Source of the DNA: Paenibacillus glycanilyticus NBRC 16618
GTDB taxonomy: Bacteria > Bacillota > Bacilli > Paenibacillales > Paenibacillaceae
DNA: 64,000 nucleotides
NCBI RefSeq assembly: GCF_004000805.1
Contig: NZ_BILY01000025.1
Location: 1-64,000 of the forward strand
Direction of reading: 5' to 3'
Shown here: positions 1 through 8,845 of the stretch, one piece after another
How the letters are laid out: every line of letters begins with the position of its first letter
Numbering within the stretch: position 1 is the stretch's first letter
Made by a program: the position numbers and the translations under genes
The notes under the pieces: model-generated
What the model saw: the letters and a program-made list of their open reading frames with translations, nothing else
Databases searched by the model: none
What the model was told of the DNA's origin: nothing

Positions 1-13
1 CTACTTGAGCCAG

Positions 14-235
14 ATAAGACCCTGCCGGGGTCTTATTCGCTCCACTCTAGGTAGCTTTTATCCCACACCTCGGTTCTAACGCTTAAGGTCCCTCAAGGAC
101 CTTAAAAGCCGGAATCCCCTTTATTTTGCCGGCTCTCGCCATAAATTCCGCATCCTTAAGGTCCCTAGAGGGCCTTAACCCGGCAAATCGCCGCTGCGTT
201 CCGAGGGTTAAGGCTCCTAAGGGACCTTAACACCC
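14..235. repeat. Cluster of four intergenic palindromes
   Basis: Four imperfect inverted repeats are seen at 14-36 (arms ATAAGACCC/GGGTCTTAT type), 83-105 (TTAAGGTCC, 5-nt loop, GGACCTTAA), 156-178 (same arm family, one G-U pair) and 207-231 (GTTAAGG ... CCTTAAC). Copies 2-4 share the TTAAGG/CCTTAA core. No long T-run follows any of them, so they are not ordinary terminators. They lie directly downstream of the minus-strand L,D-transpeptidase gene. The rest of 1-257 shows no gene. A REP-like role is only inference. Confidence 0.7.
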
Positions 236-257
236 TTGTCCAACCCTTAAAATCACT

Positions 258-1283
258 CTATTTATGTATCGTAACCTTCGTACCCGTAGGCACCGCATTA
301 TATAGCCATTCTACATCCTCATTCAGCATGCGGATGCAGCCCGCGCTTGCGTTCGTGCCGATGGATGAAGGGGCGTTGGTTCCGTGAATGCCGTACTTCG
401 TTCCTTGGGTATTCGGGACGCTTAGTCCCAGCCAGCGGCTGCCGAGCGGGTTCTTCGGATCGCCCCCGGGAATTCCTTTGGCGGAGTACCAAGGGTTCTC
501 GATCTTTGTTAGAATCTCGAAAGTTCCGGTTGGCGTTAAACCCGCTTTTTTCCCGCTGGCAATATTAAATGTCTTCTTAATTGTCCCTCCGGATTTTACG
601 TACAGCTTATTCTTCGTAATATCGATCTCTATGGAAAGCTTGGTCGAGGCCGTCGCAGCGACCGTGCTGCCGGACTTCGCCGCCGCCATGTAATACGGAT
701 TAGGAATTTGCAGCTCTTGCCCCGCTTGAATGAGGCTTGTATCCGTGCCCACCCCGTTCGTCTGGGCAACCGCCTTCTGATAGTCCTGCGATTTGAAATA
801 TTTGACCGACAGGCTATACAGGGTATCGCCTTTTACAACATGATGCCTACCTTCTCCCGACGGCAGCGGAATGCGAAGCGTCATCCCGATTTGCAGCTCG
901 GTATTGGGATCGCTTATCCCGTTGTAGGTCATTAAGGTGTCCATATAGTTGCTGCGGTTAAAATAGCTTTTCGTGATCGCGAATAGGGTTTCTCCCGGCT
1001 GTACCTCGTAGTAATCCAGTACGAGAGGGCTTTTCAGCTTGATCACCGTTCCGGCTTTCAACGATGCTTTGGGATTCAAGCCGTTGAGTTTCGCTACTTG
1101 TTCGTAATCGCCTGTCAGATAGTATTTTTTCGAGATACCAAACAACGTATCTCCCGGCTTAACGGTGTAAGGAACGGTAATGCCGGCAGCCTTCTCCGCC
1201 TCTGCCCCCAGATTCCCCGGATAACTCGCCAATGCCATCATAACCATAATCATACAAAGGACCCACTTCGACAACCTGCTCAA
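258..1283 (-). CDS. LysM-repeat L,D-transpeptidase (YkuD family)
   Basis: This is a secreted cell-wall enzyme of 341 aa. An N-terminal hydrophobic segment (residues about 6-27) is followed by three LysM peptidoglycan-binding repeats (about 39-85, 91-139 and 147-194) and a YkuD L,D-transpeptidase domain (about 216-341). The catalytic signature is visible as HGTN (His300) and SAGCIRM (nucleophile Cys316). YkuD enzymes form 3-3 peptidoglycan crosslinks or attach proteins to peptide stems. The start is TTG, preceded by AGAAGGTG at a suitable distance; no in-frame ATG lies nearby. It stands alone on its strand. Three LysM repeats are more than the single repeat of B. subtilis YkuD. The family is certain; the exact role (vegetative or spore cortex) is unknown. 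Confidence 0.93.
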   Translation of the reverse strand: MSRLSKWVLCMIMVMMALASYPGNLGAEAEKAAGITVPYTVKPGDTLFGISKKYYLTGDYEQVAKLNGLNPKASLKAGTVIKLKSPLVLDYYEVQPGETLFAITKSYFNRSNYMDTLMTYNGISDPNTELQIGMTLRIPLPSGEGRHHVVKGDTLYSLSVKYFKSQDYQKAVAQTNGVGTDTSLIQAGQELQIPNPYYMAAAKSGSTVAATASTKLSIEIDITKNKLYVKSGGTIKKTFNIASGKKAGLTPTGTFEILTKIENPWYSAKGIPGGDPKNPLGSRWLGLSVPNTQGTKYGIHGTNAPSSIGTNASAGCIRMLNEDVEWLYNAVPTGTKVTIHK

Positions 1284-1401
1284 CGATGATCACACCTTCT
1301 GAAGGAATAATTGCGGCTCATCTGATTCGCTGTCATTCGGCAGGATTCCTTCTTGTTCGGCAGCCTCCGGCAACAATTGGTGCGTACGTAGGATCCGAAA
1401 G

Positions 1402-1429
1402 CAAAAAGAACCCGCAACAGCGGGTTCTT
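1402..1429 (-). terminator. Rho-independent terminator of the first ger operon
   Basis: Stem GAACCCGC/GCGGGTTC with a 4-nt loop, followed on the minus strand by TTCTTTTTGC. It lies 57 bases after the last gene of the operon. Confidence 0.8.
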
Positions 1430-1485
1430 CAGGAACTATCCTTTCCCAATATACCTAACCCTCGCAAGGATTCAAGAACTAGTCT

Positions 1486-1743
1486 TTAATCCATCCCCCA
1501 GCCAATTACGCCTACCATTATTTTTCTAATCGGCTCCATCGCCATGTTAATAAGCGCTACCGTTGTACCTGATTCCGTACCCGGCCAGTTGAGAACAAAG
1601 CCTACCGCGATAACGGCACTCCAGGTCAGCAGAACCAGGTAAACGACGAAATCTTTGTACCATTTTTTGCGGAGGAGCGGCTTTCCACCTACAAGCAACA
1701 ATACGACGTACGCCAGTACGATCACAATAGCGACATATAACAC
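1486..1743 (-). CDS. Small membrane protein of the germination operon
   Basis: An 85-aa protein that I do not recognise by name. It has two clear hydrophobic segments (about residues 2-18 and 31-52) and a weakly hydrophobic, amphipathic C-terminal part. The start is GTG, 3 bases after the stop codon of the GerC-type lipoprotein gene, so it is co-transcribed as the last gene of the operon and is followed by a good terminator. Small membrane proteins accompany some gerA-type operons in other spore formers, so a role in the germinant receptor complex at the spore inner membrane is a reasonable inference. Nothing in the sequence proves it. Confidence 0.75.
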   Translation of the reverse strand: MLYVAIVIVLAYVVLLLVGGKPLLRKKWYKDFVVYLVLLTWSAVIAVGFVLNWPGTESGTTVALINMAMEPIRKIMVGVIGWGMD

Positions 1744-1746
1744 GTC

Positions 1747-2979
1747 CTACTTCTCCCTCTTTTCCATCAAGTAATCAAAGGATTTGTTGCTTAATCCCAT
1801 CCGTGCCATCCGGAATTTGACCTTCGTCTCAAGCGGGGCCTGCTTGAACACCTGATCCCAATTCTTGCTCCACGTTTTCCATTGCTTCGGATATTTGCGA
1901 TGGGTCTTCTCCGCCGCTCCGAATATATCCGTATTTAACTGTTGCCCCCTCTTCCATGCCTCTTGAAGCAGGGCACTAACCTGCAGCTGCCCCCCTTGTT
2001 CAAGCAACTGGATGATGCCCGGTTTATATAAATCCTGCGAGCAAGTGGATTCCAATAAGGATCCGGTCACGTCGACCTCCGCCGTAAACGTGAGCTGATT
2101 ACTCTTCAGCTTCGGAATAACCTTCGTGGAGGACTTCAGAATTTGAATGGTGTCATAGCCTTTCTTGCCTTTATCGTCTTCGCAAGGAACAACAACAAAG
2201 GACTGTTTCACGCTATCCCTCAAATAAGATGCTCCTAGCGATTCCTTCCGGCTCATCCAGCCGATCATTTTATCATCCTTCAGGACGGCGAGGCGTCCCA
2301 GCTTCAGCTTGGAAGGAATGGATGTGCTTCCGAATGAATCCAGGGAGGACGTATCCTCCGTTCCGGACACAAAAATCTCGGGGACAACGGCGCTTTTCGC
2401 ATCCCCCGTCACTTCCATGGCAAGCTGATAGACCGGAATATTGGGCAAAATGGAGGTGTTTTTCATCTCGGATAAAATAATCTCCTTCATACCTGCCCCC
2501 GAAATCGCCTGCAGCTGCATGAACTGCTCCAGAATTCGGCGCGCCGTGCCCGGCGTCGCAAGCACGCTTACGGTCTCCCGGGTGCTCGAATTGCGGAAAT
2601 AGACGTCGATCAGTTCGTTTACGCCATGCTGCAGCGCTTTTTCCCCAATAACCACGACACGGTTATGAGCGAAAAAAAGCTTGCGCGGGCTTTCCGAATA
2701 GCTGTGCATAATCGCATCCCGTATGGTTTTGCCTTTCGTCGAGTATACAATGATAGGCGACTTCGGGCCGCTGCCTCCCGATCCCCCCATAACCGATGAT
2801 ATTGCGGCAGGAATAACAACCTGGTAGGACACAATCCAGCTGTTTCCGTCCCAATCAATGCCCGTTGCCGATGTGATGGCCACTTCGTTCAGCTCGATCC
2901 GGTTCCAGCAGCCGGTTGTCAGGGACGCAAACAGAAGAAGCAGCATAGCGCAACAAATAGACTTAAATCGCAATCTCAT
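1747..2979 (-). CDS. Ger(x)C family spore germination lipoprotein
   Basis: C subunit of a GerA-type germinant receptor, 410 aa. The start is the ATG at 2979, which overlaps the stop of the upstream permease gene (ATGA). The open frame continues further upstream, but that part encodes no signal peptide. From this start the protein begins with a basic/hydrophobic signal sequence and a lipobox LTTGC (Cys24), the family hallmark. It is followed by the usual WNRIELNE start of the mature protein and the long C-terminal Ger(x)C domain. It is expected to sit lipid-anchored on the outer face of the spore inner membrane with the A and B subunits. Confidence 0.93.
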   Translation of the reverse strand: MRLRFKSICCAMLLLLFASLTTGCWNRIELNEVAITSATGIDWDGNSWIVSYQVVIPAAISSVMGGSGGSGPKSPIIVYSTKGKTIRDAIMHSYSESPRKLFFAHNRVVVIGEKALQHGVNELIDVYFRNSSTRETVSVLATPGTARRILEQFMQLQAISGAGMKEIILSEMKNTSILPNIPVYQLAMEVTGDAKSAVVPEIFVSGTEDTSSLDSFGSTSIPSKLKLGRLAVLKDDKMIGWMSRKESLGASYLRDSVKQSFVVVPCEDDKGKKGYDTIQILKSSTKVIPKLKSNQLTFTAEVDVTGSLLESTCSQDLYKPGIIQLLEQGGQLQVSALLQEAWKRGQQLNTDIFGAAEKTHRKYPKQWKTWSKNWDQVFKQAPLETKVKFRMARMGLSNKSFDYLMEKREK

Positions 2980-4085
2980 GGCTTCCGCATGCCTCCTTGC
3001 TGCTTTCGTTTCCTTCGCGTGACGAGAAGTCCCAGAGCAATAAGAATGGGCAGCAAAATATTCGTGATCAGCAGCACCGGCATGTTGACCAGGGTTGTCA
3101 TAAAGGTGCTCTCCATATCTTGCGGCCACTCGCTCGCTGACGTTACGATCGCCAGAAGGCTTAATCCGATAACCGTATGGCGTTCGCTGCGCAGACGAAG
3201 AGAGTGGAAGATACAATGAACGGCTGCAAACAGGAACACGGCTAATTTGATATACATCGTCAGGACCCAGACCGAAACGGTAAATATTTCGATCCGCTCC
3301 AGAAACTCGCCAACCTCCACGATCGACATGACATTAACAAAGGCGTAGGACATAAACGGAACAAGCTGCTGTCCAAAGATCGTAAGACTAAGCAAAATAA
3401 CGAGCACAAGCTGCGAGGATCCAAGGAAAGTGCCCAAAAGACCTGCTTTCACAACGGATGCCGGTTTTTTCATATAAGGATTTATAAGAAGCAGGACAGC
3501 TACCTCCGACAACAGACCGATAGGAGGAAAAGAAGCAATCGCCAATCTTACCGGGCTCGTATCAAACAGTGGGATAAGCCTCTTGAAATCAATGTCTGTA
3601 TAAAGAACAAAGACGGATATTGGCACAATAAGCATGATCAGGATTAGCACCAAAAAAGACGATCGAGCAATCGCTTCGATTCCCTGCATGACGGTAAAAG
3701 CCGCTACGACGACCATAATGGCCGTCAGCATAAACAGCGGAGTGGAATCAAGGACAATATCGGATATAAAATCGGCAAACGTACGGACAATGACGCAAAA
3801 GGAATTAAAATAATAAATCCCTATAAATAATCCGATCCCCACGCCAATCGGTCTTCCGAAGCTGCTTTCCATCCATTCCAGGAAAAGCTGTCCTTTATTA
3901 GCCCTGCAGATCAGGGCAATTCCCAGAGCCATAATCATGCCGGCTATGGTTGCTATTACGCCTGAAATCCAGGCGTCATGGTGAGCAATCGTGACCATTA
4001 CGCTTGGCACTGCCAATACGAGCGTAGGCGTAACCGCGCTTTGAATTAAGGCAACGGTCTGCAGGGTCGATATAGCCGGCTTCAT
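2976..4085 (-). CDS. Spore germination permease, GerB family (second of the operon)
   Basis: B subunit of a GerA-type receptor, 369 aa with about ten hydrophobic segments, in the APC-superfamily Spore_permease family. It starts 4 bases after the A-subunit gene and ends in a 4-base overlap with the C-subunit gene, so the three are translationally coupled. B subunits are thought to bind germinant in the membrane. This operon already has one B-type gene at 5669-6802, so this is a second, different permease rather than a copy in tandem. Confidence 0.93.
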   Translation of the reverse strand: MKPAISTLQTVALIQSAVTPTLVLAVPSVMVTIAHHDAWISGVIATIAGMIMALGIALICRANKGQLFLEWMESSFGRPIGVGIGLFIGIYYFNSFCVIVRTFADFISDIVLDSTPLFMLTAIMVVVAAFTVMQGIEAIARSSFLVLILIMLIVPISVFVLYTDIDFKRLIPLFDTSPVRLAIASFPPIGLLSEVAVLLLINPYMKKPASVVKAGLLGTFLGSSQLVLVILLSLTIFGQQLVPFMSYAFVNVMSIVEVGEFLERIEIFTVSVWVLTMYIKLAVFLFAAVHCIFHSLRLRSERHTVIGLSLLAIVTSASEWPQDMESTFMTTLVNMPVLLITNILLPILIALGLLVTRRKRKQQGGMRKP

Positions 4086-4089
4086 GATT

Positions 4090-5679
4090 CTAGGCTCCTT
4101 CCTGATCGGGGCTGGGCTTCTGCCCCGCGCCTTCCCTTACTACATTGCTATCGTTAGAGATATTCAAAGGGCGTTTACGCATGGCCCACCATGGCACGCG
4201 AATCAGTACATCCTTCAAATTGGACGGTACAAAAGGCGAAAAAGGCATCATATACGGCTTGCCGAATGAGCGTAATCCGCATAAATGGGCAAGCAGAATC
4301 ATAAGCCCGGACATGATGCCGAACAAACCGAACGTACCGGCCAGAATCATTAACACAAAGCGGATAAGCCGGGCGGCAATGCCCATATTTACGGCAGGAA
4401 TAACGAAGCTCGCAATAGCCGTAAAGGACACGACGATAACCATGGCTGCCGATATAATCCCCGCCTGTACGGCTGCCTGGCCAAGCACGAGAGCTCCAAC
4501 GATCGAAATCGCGGGTCCGATAATCCGCGGCATCCGGACACCCGCTTCGCGTAAGATCTCGAAAGTAATCTCCATCAGGAAGGCCTCAAGCAAGGCCGGA
4601 AAAGGAATCCCTTCCCGCTGGGCCGCCAAGCTGATCAGCAGCGAGGTCGGCAGCATTTCCTGATGAAAGGTGGTGATCGCAATATAAAGCGACGGAAGCA
4701 GCATGGATATAAAGAAGGAAGCCATCCGGATGATCCGTAGAAAGGTCGCAATATCGTAACGCTGATAGTAATCCTCGCTCGATTGAAAAAACTTGGCAAA
4801 GGTTACCGGCGCGATCAGCACAAACGGCGTTCCGGATACCATAACCACAACCTGGCCTTCCAGCAGAGCAGCGCTTGCCGCATCCGGACGCTCGGTATTC
4901 TGCAGCAGCGGAAAAGGCGTAAACGCCCGGTCCTGAATAAACTCTTCGACATAGCCGCTTTCCAGCACGCCGTCGATATCGATTTTATCCAACCGGCGGT
5001 GAACCTCATTGACGATTTCCTGCTCCGCGATTCCCTCCAGATAGACAACCGCCACATTCGTTCTTGTCTGGCGTCCGATCATCTTGTAGTCAAACCGTAT
5101 ATCGGGTGACTTAATTATTCTGCGGATAAGCGAGGTATTGGTCCGCAGATTTTCGGTAAAGCCACTCTTCGGCCCCCGAATAACCGTCTGGCTGCTTGGC
5201 TCCTCTACCGCACGGGTTTTGCCTCCGGTAGTATCCATCACGATAGCCCTCAGGCTGCCGTCCACCACAAGGACCGTGCTTCCCTCAAGTATGCTGTAGC
5301 CTGCTTGCTCAATCGTGCTGACTTCGCTAAGCTTGCCGATTGCGATGGACTGTTCGGTTAAATGATGATATAGGCCGGCCCCTTCGCTGCTCTTCTCATT
5401 CGTATACGAATTATTGGCATCGTCCAGCAGACTAAGCAGCAGCGTGTTAATAGTCGTCCCCTCAACAATGCCGTCAATATAAAGGATCGCATAACGAGTG
5501 TTGTCAAAGGAACGGTGCTGAAGCGTACGGCATACGACATCCTCGCCGCCCCCCAGGAACCGGTGCAGGCGCTCGATATTGATATCCATATCCGTAAGCA
5601 GCACTTGCTCAGGCTGCTTGTCCTGACCGGACGAAGTGGTCTGCTTGCCCGGCTTTGATGAAGTCTTATCAATTAGCAT
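4090..5679 (-). CDS. Spore germination protein, GerA/GerKA family
   Basis: A subunit of a germinant receptor, 529 aa, close to the family's usual size. It has a large hydrophilic N-terminal region (about 1-310), then a membrane region with hydrophobic segments including the conserved stretch around LLPSLYIAITTFHQEMLP, and a short hydrophilic C-terminal tail. It overlaps the preceding permease gene by 11 bases. The subunit acts in the spore inner membrane with the B and C proteins encoded next to it. Confidence 0.94.
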   Translation of the reverse strand: MLIDKTSSKPGKQTTSSGQDKQPEQVLLTDMDINIERLHRFLGGGEDVVCRTLQHRSFDNTRYAILYIDGIVEGTTINTLLLSLLDDANNSYTNEKSSEGAGLYHHLTEQSIAIGKLSEVSTIEQAGYSILEGSTVLVVDGSLRAIVMDTTGGKTRAVEEPSSQTVIRGPKSGFTENLRTNTSLIRRIIKSPDIRFDYKMIGRQTRTNVAVVYLEGIAEQEIVNEVHRRLDKIDIDGVLESGYVEEFIQDRAFTPFPLLQNTERPDAASAALLEGQVVVMVSGTPFVLIAPVTFAKFFQSSEDYYQRYDIATFLRIIRMASFFISMLLPSLYIAITTFHQEMLPTSLLISLAAQREGIPFPALLEAFLMEITFEILREAGVRMPRIIGPAISIVGALVLGQAAVQAGIISAAMVIVVSFTAIASFVIPAVNMGIAARLIRFVLMILAGTFGLFGIMSGLMILLAHLCGLRSFGKPYMMPFSPFVPSNLKDVLIRVPWWAMRKRPLNISNDSNVVREGAGQKPSPDQEGA

Positions 5680-6802
5680 GGTTGCTGTCCTCGCTAGATG
5701 GCTGTTTTTGTACCTTGCCGCGCGATCGAACGCCGGACCGTAGAAGCATAACGATCAGCAGCAGGATCGGAATATACATTTGGAATATTGGAAAATGATA
5801 TTTGATATTTTGTTCGAAGCCGACGTTTACCTGGTGCATGTAGCTCTTAAACCAGAACGAGCCGAAAAAAATGCCGATACCGACCGGTATGGCCGCAATT
5901 CGAAGCGAAATGCGAAGCAAGTAGGCTAGGGCAAGCGAAGCGCCAAGGTAATAAGCCGTCAATTTTACATATACCGCTGTAAAGAACAAGAGCGCGACAA
6001 ACGGATCAAACCGTTCAAACACATCCCCGATCGCCACAAAGGTTGTCGCTTGCAGAAGCGGTACCGTACTCCATCCGGCTAAGGAGCCTAGGCTCGCGAT
6101 AATTACTACATTCATGACGGTAATAAACGCTCCGGCGAACAAGTAGCTCTTTAACGTTACCCGCATCACCTGGCCAAAGCTGCTTTTGTCGATATACCGC
6201 CAGAACATGAGGAACAATACCATTTCGCCGAAAGGAAATGAGATAATCTCGGGAATAGCGGCGTCCCAGACCGGCTTGAAGCCCTTTTCCAGCATCGGAA
6301 GCAGTCTGGCAAGATCTATGGTTCCTGTAAAAATCAATAGGCAATAGATTAAGACATAGATCAAAATCAGGATCGGCAGCAGCACCTCCGTCATTCGAAA
6401 GAATACTCCGGGACCACCCATGACGGCATAACCGCCAATAATGCAAATGATGAGCATGATGACGGAAAGCGGCGTATCCGACAGCAGAAACATAATGGAA
6501 AGGTCTGCGAACTCACGGACATTACGGGTGCATTTGTAACAGAAATAGACGACATAGACGAGTCCAAAAACAAAGCCAATCACTTTGCCGAAGTACAGCA
6601 TGAATATTTCAATGAGGTTCCGGTCAGGCTCAAGCCTTTGGATCTGCAGCGTCACAAGACTGATAACCACAAATCCGGCCAGCACGCCAACGGCCACCGA
6701 CATCCACGCATCCCGCTCCGCCGTGCCGCCAAGCAGAAATAAAGAGGAGCTGCCGATTAAAAACAGAATGACCATCGTAGCCATCTGTCTCAACGTCACC
6801 AT
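5669..6802 (-). CDS. Spore germination permease, GerB family (first of the operon)
   Basis: A 377-aa protein with about ten transmembrane segments, of the same Spore_permease family as the product of 2976-4085. It is the first gene of the operon: start ATG with GGAGGGG 7 bases before it, and a sigma-G-like promoter about 45 bases further up. Placing a B-type gene before the A gene is unusual against the canonical A-B-C order. Two B-type partners could let one A/C pair respond to different germinants, but that is inference. Confidence 0.92.
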   Translation of the reverse strand: MVTLRQMATMVILFLIGSSSLFLLGGTAERDAWMSVAVGVLAGFVVISLVTLQIQRLEPDRNLIEIFMLYFGKVIGFVFGLVYVVYFCYKCTRNVREFADLSIMFLLSDTPLSVIMLIICIIGGYAVMGGPGVFFRMTEVLLPILILIYVLIYCLLIFTGTIDLARLLPMLEKGFKPVWDAAIPEIISFPFGEMVLFLMFWRYIDKSSFGQVMRVTLKSYLFAGAFITVMNVVIIASLGSLAGWSTVPLLQATTFVAIGDVFERFDPFVALLFFTAVYVKLTAYYLGASLALAYLLRISLRIAAIPVGIGIFFGSFWFKSYMHQVNVGFEQNIKYHFPIFQMYIPILLLIVMLLRSGVRSRGKVQKQPSSEDSNHAN

Positions 6803-6846
6803 GACTAATCCCCTCCCGTCCGAGATGTGCCCAAAATTGCATTTCT

Positions 6847-6876
6847 TATCATGCCCGGCGGAATGGAAAATAATTC
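6847..6876 (-). promoter_or_regulatory. Candidate sigma-G promoter of the five-gene ger operon
   Basis: On the minus strand GAATT, an 18-base spacer and CATGATA fit the B. subtilis forespore sigma-G consensus gHATR-N18-CATnHTA (4 of 5 and 7 of 7). It ends 44 bases before the first start codon. Germinant receptor operons are known sigma-G targets, so position and function agree. Confidence 0.65.
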
Positions 6877-6907
6877 AGAATGAGGAAGCGGGAACCGGAT
6901 AGGGGAA

Positions 6908-6940
6908 TAAAAAAAGCTGTCCGGGGTGGACAGCTTTTTT
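6908..6940 (-). terminator. Terminator after the AI-2E-family gene
   Basis: Symmetrical hairpin AAAAAAGCTGTCC/GGACAGCTTTTTT with a 5-base loop, 1 base after the stop codon at 6942. It could act in both directions. Confidence 0.85.
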
Positions 6941-6941
6941 A

Positions 6942-8057
6942 CTACTTTCGTTCGATAACCTCCGCTAGCGGATCCTTTGGCGGGATGTGGTTATGCTTGC
7001 GGAATGCGTAAACGCGGATGGCGATAATCTTGATAATCGCATAGACGGGAACTACGATGATCATCCCGAAAGCGCCGATAATGGAGCTTGCGCCAATAAC
7101 AAGCAGCATGACGGTGAACGGATGAACGTTCATTTGCTTGCCGATGATCCGAGGTCCGATCAGGTTCGCTTCAATCTGGTTCGAGACAACAAGCACAACG
7201 CCAACCAGAAGCACCGTCATCGGAGAGACGGTAAGCGCAACAACAGCCGTCGGGATAAAGGCGATTAACGGCCCGATATAAGGGATGAAGTTCGTGATGG
7301 CGGCAATCAAGCCAAGCAACAACGGATAAGGCATATCGATAAGCAGGTAACCAACAAAAGTCAGCACGCCGATAAGGAGCGACGTGAGCACTTTGCTCAG
7401 GATAAACGAACCAATCGACGCATCGATCTCCTTGAGCGCCCCGCTTGCTTCCTTGTGGAAACGTTCCGGCAGCATCCGCAGGATATGGCCGGGCAGCTTG
7501 TCTCCCTCGCTCAGCAAGTAATAAATCATAAACGGAACGAGACCAAGCAGGAAGAAGAAGTTCATAATCACGTTAAAAATGCCGCGCACGCTGCCGATGA
7601 CGGAATTAAGCAGTTCATCCAGCGAACCGGTCAGCTTGTTCGTCAGATTTTCCGTAGAAAGGGCATCCTTCTGCCCGATTTCCCTCAACCATTCATGCTG
7701 CTGCATGGATTCAAGCCATGTCTGGACGGAAGCGACGATCTGCGGAAAGTTGTCCACCAAATTAATGGACTGGTCCCGGATTGGAGGCCAGATCATCCAG
7801 AAGAACAAATAACAGATGCCAATCGCGCCTATGTAAACGAGCAAAATAGCGACCGCCTTGGGCAGCTTCATAGAAAGCAGCCTTACAAACGGCCGGAACA
7901 AATAATAGAACATGCCGGAGATCAAGAGCGGCACGAATAACGCGGCAAGCACCTTGCCGATCGGATTAAACACGAAATCTACTTTAGACGCCAGATAGGC
8001 GATCAATAAAACAACGATAATGCCATAACCTATGCGAAACCACTTGCCTTGCGGCAT
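6942..8057 (-). CDS. AI-2E family transporter (PerM/YtvI-like membrane protein)
   Basis: A 371-aa polytopic membrane protein with paired hydrophobic hairpins at the N-terminus, a hydrophilic middle (about 105-145) and a C-terminal membrane block containing the family's IPYIGPLIAFIP segment. The family was named for autoinducer-2 export (TqsA), but members also act as Na+/H+ antiporters or have unknown cargo, so the substrate is not predictable. Start ATG with AAAGGAGT about 8 bases before it. It is transcribed alone, with its own terminator. Confidence 0.9.
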   Translation of the reverse strand: MPQGKWFRIGYGIIVVLLIAYLASKVDFVFNPIGKVLAALFVPLLISGMFYYLFRPFVRLLSMKLPKAVAILLVYIGAIGICYLFFWMIWPPIRDQSINLVDNFPQIVASVQTWLESMQQHEWLREIGQKDALSTENLTNKLTGSLDELLNSVIGSVRGIFNVIMNFFFLLGLVPFMIYYLLSEGDKLPGHILRMLPERFHKEASGALKEIDASIGSFILSKVLTSLLIGVLTFVGYLLIDMPYPLLLGLIAAITNFIPYIGPLIAFIPTAVVALTVSPMTVLLVGVVLVVSNQIEANLIGPRIIGKQMNVHPFTVMLLVIGASSIIGAFGMIIVVPVYAIIKIIAIRVYAFRKHNHIPPKDPLAEVIERK

Positions 8058-8141
8058 ACGGACAAAACTCCTTTTAACGATATTTTTTCCCTATTACTAG
8101 AATTAACGCAAAACGGTCGGAAATAAACATAGGAAGAGCAA

Positions 8142-8684
8142 TTATTCCTCCCAAATTCGCTGAATGCTAGGTTTACCCGCCGGGAAGGTAAGCTGAAAGA
8201 CATCGGGATTAGACATGGCTTCCCACTCTTCAAATCCGATCCGGTTGTCAAAGTGCTTAAGCAGCAGAGAAATCAGATTGCCGTGGGAGACGATAACAAT
8301 GTTGTTTTTGCCGCTGTTCAGAGCTTCCGTAAGGACGTTTACCGCACGGCTCGTTGCTTCATTGCTGGACTCCCCTCCCTCGTAAAGCAAATCCGGATCC
8401 TCGTAAGTCAGTCGCAGCATCTCCCGCCAATCCGCATGATTGGCTCCTGACAGAACTCTCTCGGTTAAGCGGTCATCCGTAGCTATATCCACACCAAGTC
8501 TGCCTGCAAGCGGCGCTATTGTTCTAAAAGCTCTTTCGAACGGACTGGATAGAATGACATCTACTTCCCTGCAGGAGAAAAAGTCCGCAAGCTCTTCCGC
8601 CTGCCGAATGCCCGTCTCCGTTAATGGCGCATCCGGCTCCTGTCCGGCTGCTTTGCAATGACGCACGATATACACTTGTTTCAT
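8142..8684 (-). CDS. Histidine phosphatase family protein
   Basis: A 180-aa protein of the phosphoglycerate mutase-like histidine phosphatase superfamily. The N-terminal RHC motif (RHCKA, His9) carries the phospho-accepting His, and the second catalytic His lies in VSHGN. The start is the ATG preceded by GAGAGGAGG; an upstream in-frame ATG lacks a good ribosome site and would add 15 non-conserved residues. The substrate cannot be told from the sequence (sugar phosphates, nucleotides and other phosphomonoesters are known for the family). It is monocistronic, with no obvious link to its neighbours. Confidence 0.88.
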   Translation of the reverse strand: MKQVYIVRHCKAAGQEPDAPLTETGIRQAEELADFFSCREVDVILSSPFERAFRTIAPLAGRLGVDIATDDRLTERVLSGANHADWREMLRLTYEDPDLLYEGGESSNEATSRAVNVLTEALNSGKNNIVIVSHGNLISLLLKHFDNRIGFEEWEAMSNPDVFQLTFPAGKPSIQRIWEE

Positions 8685-8803
8685 GACGTTGCCTCCTCTC
8701 AAAAATACTTTATATGAAAATAATACCAAAACAAAAACCTGAAAGCTCTATGAACTTCCAGGTTACCAGCACTCCAGCACTCCAGCCCCCAACTCACGGG
8801 CAA

Positions 8804-8832
8804 TAAAAAAAGACGGTCCCCAAGGAACCGCC
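8804..8832 (-). terminator. Terminator of the carbohydrate transporter operon
   Basis: Nine-pair stem with two G-U pairs (GGCGGTTCC, 3-nt loop, GGGACCGTC) followed by seven T on the minus strand, 14 bases after the stop of the solute-binding protein gene. Confidence 0.8.
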
Positions 8833-8845
8833 CTAACCTCTCTTA

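Noticed and set aside
2980..3216. N-terminal extension of the first Ger(x)C gene
   Set aside because: It lies wholly within the permease gene; the lipoprotein signal begins at the downstream ATG, with an ATGA overlap.
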